Part shown: positions 59,499 through 64,000 of the stretch, piece after piece
How the letters are laid out: each line of letters starts with the position of its first letter
How positions within the stretch are numbered: position 1 is the stretch's first letter
Origin: Cupriavidus sp. WKF15
Lineage (GTDB): Bacteria; Pseudomonadota; Gammaproteobacteria; Burkholderiales; Burkholderiaceae
Length of the DNA stretch: 64,000 nucleotides
Assembly (NCBI RefSeq): GCF_029278605.1
Contig: NZ_CP119573.1
Coordinates: 2,108,001-2,172,000, forward strand
Reading direction: 5' to 3'
Notes under the pieces: model-generated
Database searches by the model: none
What the model was told of the DNA's origin: nothing
Seen by the model: the letters and a program-made list of their open reading frames with translations, nothing else
Position numbers and translations under genes: made by a program

Positions 59499-60827
59499 TC
59501 AGGCAATCCGGCGCACCGGCGGAATGCGGTACTCGCCCGCGATAAAGGCCGGCGCGGGATGGTACAGGCGCAGGATCAGGTAGAACGGGCCCGCGGGAGC
59601 GGGCAGCCAGTTGCCGGCCCGTTCGGCCTGTTCGGGGCGCCGGTGCGAGATCGGGATGACCAGGCTGCCGTCTGCCTCCATGCGCAGGCCCGGCGTGCGG
59701 TCGCCCACGGCATAGCGGCCGATCTCGTTGGCGCTGAAGAAACGGTCCTCGCCGTATAAGGACACCGACCAGAACGCCTGCGCCGGCGGCAGCATGCCAG
59801 GCGGGAAGCGCAGTTCATACGCGTGCGCGCCATGCAGCGGCTCGCTGTCGGCATCGAAATCGGCCATCGCATAGATGGCCTCGTCGGCGCGCAGCGCACC
59901 GAGGCCCTTCATCGCGGTGCAGGCGCGCTGCAGCCAGTCATCGCCATAGATGCCCAGCTTCAGGCTGTAGCCCCAGCTCTTGCGGCCCTGGCTGCGCGTA
60001 TGCGCCTCGATCAGCTGCATGGCCTGGCGATACGCATTCTCCAGGCCGGCGCGGACCTCCGCGCGCAATGCTGTGACGTCGATCTCGCCCTCCAGCTTGA
60101 GGCCGGCCTTGCGCAGCAGCGTGAACGCGCCCAGTTCGCGCTCGCTGGGCGGATACTCCCGCAGTGCGTTGAACAGGTTCTGGAAGAAGTCGAGCGCCTC
60201 GTTGCCGGTATCGCACCATGCGCGTACGCATTGCGGCATCGTCTTGTCCGGCGCGTCGAGCGCAAAGCCGCTTTCGAACGCATGGGCCGCGGCCAGGTCG
60301 GCGCCCTGTACCAGCACGCGCCCCAGCAGCCACACCAGCGAGGTCGGGCAGGCCACGACATGCTCGCCTTCGGCGTGCTGGCCGGGACCGACCAGCGTCA
60401 CGGTTCCACCTTCGGCCGGCACGTTGCGCGGACCCAGGTTCTCGAAGTTGTTGGTCCAGGCATCCAGCAGCTCCACCACGTAGTACCGGTCGCGCTGTGG
60501 GTCACACTGCGGCAGCGGCGGCACGCACAGCGTGACCGGTCCGTCGGCCAGGTTGGCCCAGCCGCAGAAGTACAACAGGTCATTGGCAGGCGTGACGACA
60601 TCGCGGTCTTCATGCGTCCACTGGCGCTCGCTCGCCGACAGCGTGTTGACCGGGGCGCGGCCATAGGCGGTGGCCTGGCTGACCGCGGTCTGCACCTTGC
60701 AAGTACGGATCGTTTCGACCAGCGGATAGCCATAAATCACCAGCGGTATGGCGGCGGCGGCCGCCAGCGCTTCCTGGCTGGAGCTGTAGACGGGTGCGGC
60801 GAACAACTGTGGTGCGGGATGGTTCAT
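59499..60827 (-). CDS. DUF1254/DUF1214-family protein, copy B
   Basis: This 442-residue paralogue of copy A begins MNHPAPQLFAAPVYSSSQEA. It has VIYGYPLVETIRTCKVQTAV, DVVTPANDLLYFCGWANLAD, ACPTSLVWLLGRVLVQGADL and AFWSVSLYGEDRFFSANEIG, and ends NWLPAPAGPFYLILRLYHP. No signal peptide is seen. The start has a ggag SD; the longer frame upstream lies over the Bug gene. It lies between the second Bug gene (43-base gap) and copy A. The two copies have diverged widely, so they may act on different intermediates or form a heteromer. Confidence 0.85.
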   Translation of the reverse strand: MNHPAPQLFAAPVYSSSQEALAAAAAIPLVIYGYPLVETIRTCKVQTAVSQATAYGRAPVNTLSASERQWTHEDRDVVTPANDLLYFCGWANLADGPVTLCVPPLPQCDPQRDRYYVVELLDAWTNNFENLGPRNVPAEGGTVTLVGPGQHAEGEHVVACPTSLVWLLGRVLVQGADLAAAHAFESGFALDAPDKTMPQCVRAWCDTGNEALDFFQNLFNALREYPPSERELGAFTLLRKAGLKLEGEIDVTALRAEVRAGLENAYRQAMQLIEAHTRSQGRKSWGYSLKLGIYGDDWLQRACTAMKGLGALRADEAIYAMADFDADSEPLHGAHAYELRFPPGMLPPAQAFWSVSLYGEDRFFSANEIGRYAVGDRTPGLRMEADGSLVIPISHRRPEQAERAGNWLPAPAGPFYLILRLYHPAPAFIAGEYRIPPVRRIA

Positions 60828-60870
60828 GAGGGCTCCGAAAATGGGCGGACAAAGTGGGGACCGTGGCAGC

Positions 60871-61869
60871 TCATTCCTGGGCCGCACCGCTTGACTTGAC
60901 CAGCGCGGCCCAGGCGGACACATCGCTGCGCATCTGCGCAGCGAAGGCGCTGCGTGGCTGGGGGGCGTAGCGCATGCCGAGCGTGTCGGCCTGCGCTTTG
61001 ACGGCAGGATCTTGCATGACCGCGACCGTGGCGCGTTCGAGCTTGTCGACGATCTCGACCGGCGTGCGCGCGGGGGCGAACAGCGCGAACCAGCTGTCGA
61101 CGCCGAACGCCACGCCCGCTTCGGTAAAGGTCGGCACATGGGGCAGCGCGGGCGAGCGCTCGGAGCCAGTGACCGCCAGCGCCCTCACCTTGCCGCTGCG
61201 GATCAGCGGCAGCGTGCCAGCGAGGTCCGACATGGCCACGGGCAGCGTGCCGCCCATTACGTCGGTCAGCATCGGGCTCACGCCCTTGTAGGGGATATGG
61301 CGCAGGTGGATGCCGCCTAGCACGTTGAGGCTTTCGCCCGCAAGATGGCCGCCGGAGCCGTTGCCCCATGAACCGTAGGCCAGGTCGGCACCGGGGCGCA
61401 TGGCCGTGGCGATCAGCTCGGGCAGGTCGCGGCCGGTAAAGCCGGGGCCGGCGATCAGCACGTTGCCGCCATAGAAAAGCCGGCTGACGGGCACGAAGTC
61501 GCGCAGTGGATCATAGGTCAGCCTGGGGAAGATCGCTGGCGCGATCGCATGCGTGGCGGAGATGCCCAGCACCAGCGTGTAGCCGTCAGGCGCGGCGCGC
61601 GCGACCTGGGCCGAGCCAATGGTGCCAGTGGCACCCGCCACGTTCTCCACCACCACGGTCTTGCCGAGTTCCCTGGACAGTCCCGCCGCGAGAAGCCGGC
61701 CGACCACGTCGGTGCCGCCGCCCGGCGGGAACGGTACGACCAGCCGGATCGGCTTGTCGGGATACGCGCCGGCGTGCGCAGGGGAAGCTACCCCGCACAG
61801 TGCCACGGCGAGCGCGCCCAGTCCGTGCAGCGCCATGCGCCGCGCCGGCAAGTGCGTGTGCATCTGCAT
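60871..61869 (-). CDS. Bug/TctC-family periplasmic solute-binding protein
   Basis: This 332-residue receptor has a signal peptide ending AVALCGVASPAHAG. The Bug motifs are YPDKPIRLVVPFPPGGGTDV, KTVVVENVAGATGTIG and AAPDGYTLVLGISA. SD aggagaca supports ATG 61869. It is second in the operon after the acyl-CoA synthetase (93-base gap). Together with the Bug gene at 57147 it gives the operon two receptors, suggesting two substrates or two affinity states. Confidence 0.92.
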   Translation of the reverse strand: MQMHTHLPARRMALHGLGALAVALCGVASPAHAGAYPDKPIRLVVPFPPGGGTDVVGRLLAAGLSRELGKTVVVENVAGATGTIGSAQVARAAPDGYTLVLGISATHAIAPAIFPRLTYDPLRDFVPVSRLFYGGNVLIAGPGFTGRDLPELIATAMRPGADLAYGSWGNGSGGHLAGESLNVLGGIHLRHIPYKGVSPMLTDVMGGTLPVAMSDLAGTLPLIRSGKVRALAVTGSERSPALPHVPTFTEAGVAFGVDSWFALFAPARTPVEIVDKLERATVAVMQDPAVKAQADTLGMRYAPQPRSAFAAQMRSDVSAWAALVKSSGAAQE

Positions 61870-61962
61870 GCTTGTCTCCTGTCTTGTTTGAGGTACTGCG
61901 TCTTGTCGCGACAGCGGCGCCCGTCTGCGCGGGCATCCTGTCCATCGCGTTGCGCGCCGTCG

Positions 61963-64000
61963 CTATGAAGCGCTGCGACTGTCCGGGCGAAGCGTGACCA
62001 CCGCGTCAGCGGCGACCAGCCCCTGCGCGGTAACGATAAAAGGATTGATCTCGAGCGTGTCCAGGCGCTCGCCCAGCTCGGCGGCCAGTTGCGACACCGT
62101 GGCCAGCACCTGCGCGGCGGCATCGAGATCCACTGCGGGGTTGCCGCGATGCCCTTCGCACAACGCGGCGGCGCGGCAGTCGCGCAGCATCGCGCGCGCT
62201 TGTGCGCGTGACAGCGGCGCCAGCCCGCAGGCAGTCTGGCGGAAGATCTCGACGGCAGTGCCGCCGATGCCCGCCAGCGCCACCAGCCCGAACACCGGGT
62301 CGCGCCGCACGCCGACCATCACCTCGCCCCAGCCTCGCACCATGCGCGCTACCAGCACGCCTTCGAATGGCACCGGCGCGCCGCTTTCGGTGCGCGCCAG
62401 GGCGACCGCTTGCGCCATGCGGTCGAAGGCATCGCGCACCGCCTGCGCATCGGCGAGGTTGAGTGCCACGCCGCCGACATCGCTCTTGTGCAGGATTTCG
62501 CGCGAGCACAGCTTCACCACCACGGGATACCCAAGGCCCTCGGCAATGCGCACCGCCTCGTCCGCATCGTGCGCAAGCCCGTGCGGAGCTACCGGCACGC
62601 CGGCGTCGGCGAGCAGGCGCATGGCCTCGTGCTCGGACAGCGCCGTGGCTCCACGCGGCAGCTCGCGCAGTCGCGCATCGGTCCGCGGCCCGGTCTCTGA
62701 CGACGTACGCCGGGCGGACTCCAGCTCCGCCGCCTGCGCCAGCGTGGCGACGGCTTCCACGGCGTGACCAGGTTCGCGAAACACCAGGCAGCCGCGTGCT
62801 TCCAGCCATTCGCGCTTGTCGTCGTCGACGATGCCGGCCAGCAGCAGCGGTGCGGCATCTGCGTCTTCGCTTAACGCACCGATGGTCTGCTGCAGCGCTG
62901 GCCACAGCCGCGGCGCACTGGCGCCACCGGCGAGAAAGGCCGCCACGCAGCCGTAGGCGCCGCTGCGCGCCACGCCTGCGATGGCGTCCATGAACACGCG
63001 CGGTTGCGCCACCACCTGCCCCGTCACGTCGATCGGATTGGCGGTGCTGGCGAACGGGATCGCGGTGCGCAGCGCCTCGGCCGCGTCGTCCGGCATCGGC
63101 GGCAGCGGCAATCCCAGCTGTTCGGCACGATCGGCCATCATGATGCCCACGCCGCCCGACACGGTGACGATCGCCAGCGGCGTGGCGGCGCCGGTGCGCC
63201 CCGCTTCCCGGCGCTGCCAGGCCGCCGGCCGCCGGCCGCGGGTCAGCACATAGCCGAGCCGGAAGAACTCTTCGAGCGTATGGGCCCGGTGCACGCCGTA
63301 GGCATCGAACACCGCCTGGTACACCGCATCCTCACCAGTCAGGCTGGCCGTGTGCGACTGCGCCGAGCGCGCGCCTGCCGCCGTGGTGCCGACCTTGGTG
63401 ACCACCACCGGCTTGCCCGCCGCACGCGCCGCGGCCAGCGCCTGGCGCAGGCGCGCGCCGTCGCGGCAGCCTTCAATGTAGGCAAGGATCACGCGGGTGT
63501 TCGGGTCGTTGGCCAGCCACGCGATCACGTCGGCAACCTGCAGCCCGGCCTCGTTGCCGGTGGTGACCCAGTGGCTCAGGCCCAGCCCCGCTTCGCGCGC
63601 CAGCGCGTACGCATAGGCGCCGAAGGCCCCGCTCTGGCTGACCAGCCCGACTTCACCGACCGGCGGCACGCCGCCAAGCGGGATCGGCGAGAAGGTGGCG
63701 AACATGCGCTCGCGCAGGTTCATCGCGCCCAGGCAGTTGGGGCCCAGCAGCGTCACGCCGGCATCGCGTGCGCCGCGCGCCAGCATGTCCTGCATGCGCA
63801 CGCCGCCCTCCCCGGCTTCCGCGAAGCCTGAGGTGAAGACCACCGCGGCCCGCGTGCCGTTGCCGGCCAGCTGCGCCATCACGTCCTGGCTGGCGCTGGC
63901 CGGCACCGCCACGATCGCCAGGTCGACGGGTTCGCCGATCTCCGCCAGCGAGCCATAGGCACGCAGGCCCTGCACCTCGGCAGCGGACGGGTTGACCGGA
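61963..64000 (-). CDS. ADP-forming acyl-CoA synthetase (acetate-CoA ligase family), 5' end cut by window
   Basis: The frame stays open to the window edge (PVNPSAAEVQGLRAYGSL is the CoA-binding domain), so the true start lies beyond 64000. The visible 679 residues hold the remaining CoA-binding domain and the ligase domain with phospho-His in SAQSHTASLTGEDAVYQAVF. A C-terminal ATP-grasp domain follows: ALSEHEAMRLLADAGVPVAP, VVVKLCSREILHKSDVGGVA. Alpha and beta parts are fused, as in bacterial Acd/Pat-like proteins. It probably activates a carboxylic acid imported with the help of the Bug proteins. It is the first visible gene of the operon. Confidence 0.9.
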   Translation of the reverse strand, partial: PVNPSAAEVQGLRAYGSLAEIGEPVDLAIVAVPASASQDVMAQLAGNGTRAAVVFTSGFAEAGEGGVRMQDMLARGARDAGVTLLGPNCLGAMNLRERMFATFSPIPLGGVPPVGEVGLVSQSGAFGAYAYALAREAGLGLSHWVTTGNEAGLQVADVIAWLANDPNTRVILAYIEGCRDGARLRQALAAARAAGKPVVVTKVGTTAAGARSAQSHTASLTGEDAVYQAVFDAYGVHRAHTLEEFFRLGYVLTRGRRPAAWQRREAGRTGAATPLAIVTVSGGVGIMMADRAEQLGLPLPPMPDDAAEALRTAIPFASTANPIDVTGQVVAQPRVFMDAIAGVARSGAYGCVAAFLAGGASAPRLWPALQQTIGALSEDADAAPLLLAGIVDDDKREWLEARGCLVFREPGHAVEAVATLAQAAELESARRTSSETGPRTDARLRELPRGATALSEHEAMRLLADAGVPVAPHGLAHDADEAVRIAEGLGYPVVVKLCSREILHKSDVGGVALNLADAQAVRDAFDRMAQAVALARTESGAPVPFEGVLVARMVRGWGEVMVGVRRDPVFGLVALAGIGGTAVEIFRQTACGLAPLSRAQARAMLRDCRAAALCEGHRGNPAVDLDAAAQVLATVSQLAAELGERLDTLEINPFIVTAQGLVAADAVVTLRPDSRSAS

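Overview
The window is a high-GC chromosomal segment (64 kb) whose gene content points to a Burkholderiales betaproteobacterium, most likely Cupriavidus or a close relative. The pointers are several Bug/TctC solute-binding proteins beside LysR regulators and amidase or CoA-ligase genes, FUSC-type efflux cassettes, a cyanide-insensitive-type bd oxidase, and a YdeP-type formate dehydrogenase with FdhD. The genus is inferred from gene content; no rRNA or other phylogenetic marker is present. Both ends cut a gene: an aralkylamine dehydrogenase heavy chain (1-795, 3' part missing) and an ADP-forming acyl-CoA synthetase (61963-64000, 5' part missing).

Layout. 1-5.8 kb: amine dehydrogenase fragment, then a minus-strand efflux operon (FUSC, DUF1656, HlyD, NodT-type outer membrane factor) with a divergent LysR gene. 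6.9-9 kb: a secreted hypothetical protein, 6-phosphogluconolactonase and a cupin. 9.1-14.9 kb: a complete tripartite RND pump operon. 15.6-17 kb: an intact IS256-family insertion with an 8-bp target duplication. 17.3-25.3 kb: a molybdenum/formate block (YdeP-type oxidoreductase, PsiE, FdhD, MoeA, a MocR-type regulator, a small winged-helix protein, convergent MoaA). 25.4-31.1 kb: cydA-cydB-DUF2474 running directly into a second FUSC-DUF1656-HlyD cassette. 31.4-32.4 kb: three tandem 86-residue proteins with double-glycine-type leaders, a candidate sigma-54 promoter and a strong terminator. 32.6-37.4 kb: DUF1801, a PAS-PAS hybrid histidine kinase, DUF3300/DUF2950 and a 34-residue membrane peptide. 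37.4-41.1 kb: a three-gene operon joining a fumarate-reductase-like Fe-S protein and flavoprotein to a NuoF-like NADH module, with no membrane anchor. 41.2-44.1 kb: a Kef-type antiporter without RCK domain, then an ISNCY/IS1202-type insertion. 44.3-50.1 kb: Bug protein, amidase, two LysR regulators, a VOC protein and MsrA. 50.1-53.2 kb: a degraded stretch with gene remnants (AAA+ tail, possible UTRA piece, internally deleted pstS) around a surviving CDP-diacylglycerol pyrophosphatase. 53.2-57.1 kb: phnCDE, a PhnZ-like HD oxygenase and a GNAT enzyme, with a candidate Pho box. 57.1-64 kb: an operon with two Bug proteins, two DUF1254 paralogues and the acyl-CoA synthetase.

How it works together. 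The formate block supplies a molybdoenzyme plus its sulfurtransferase and cofactor enzymes. The bd oxidase is probably co-transcribed with an aromatic-acid-type efflux cassette. The phn operon can import a phosphonate and perhaps cleave it oxidatively. The best candidates for undescribed biology are the three double-glycine peptides, the soluble NADH-linked fumarate-reductase-like complex, and the DUF1254/Bug/CoA-ligase operon.
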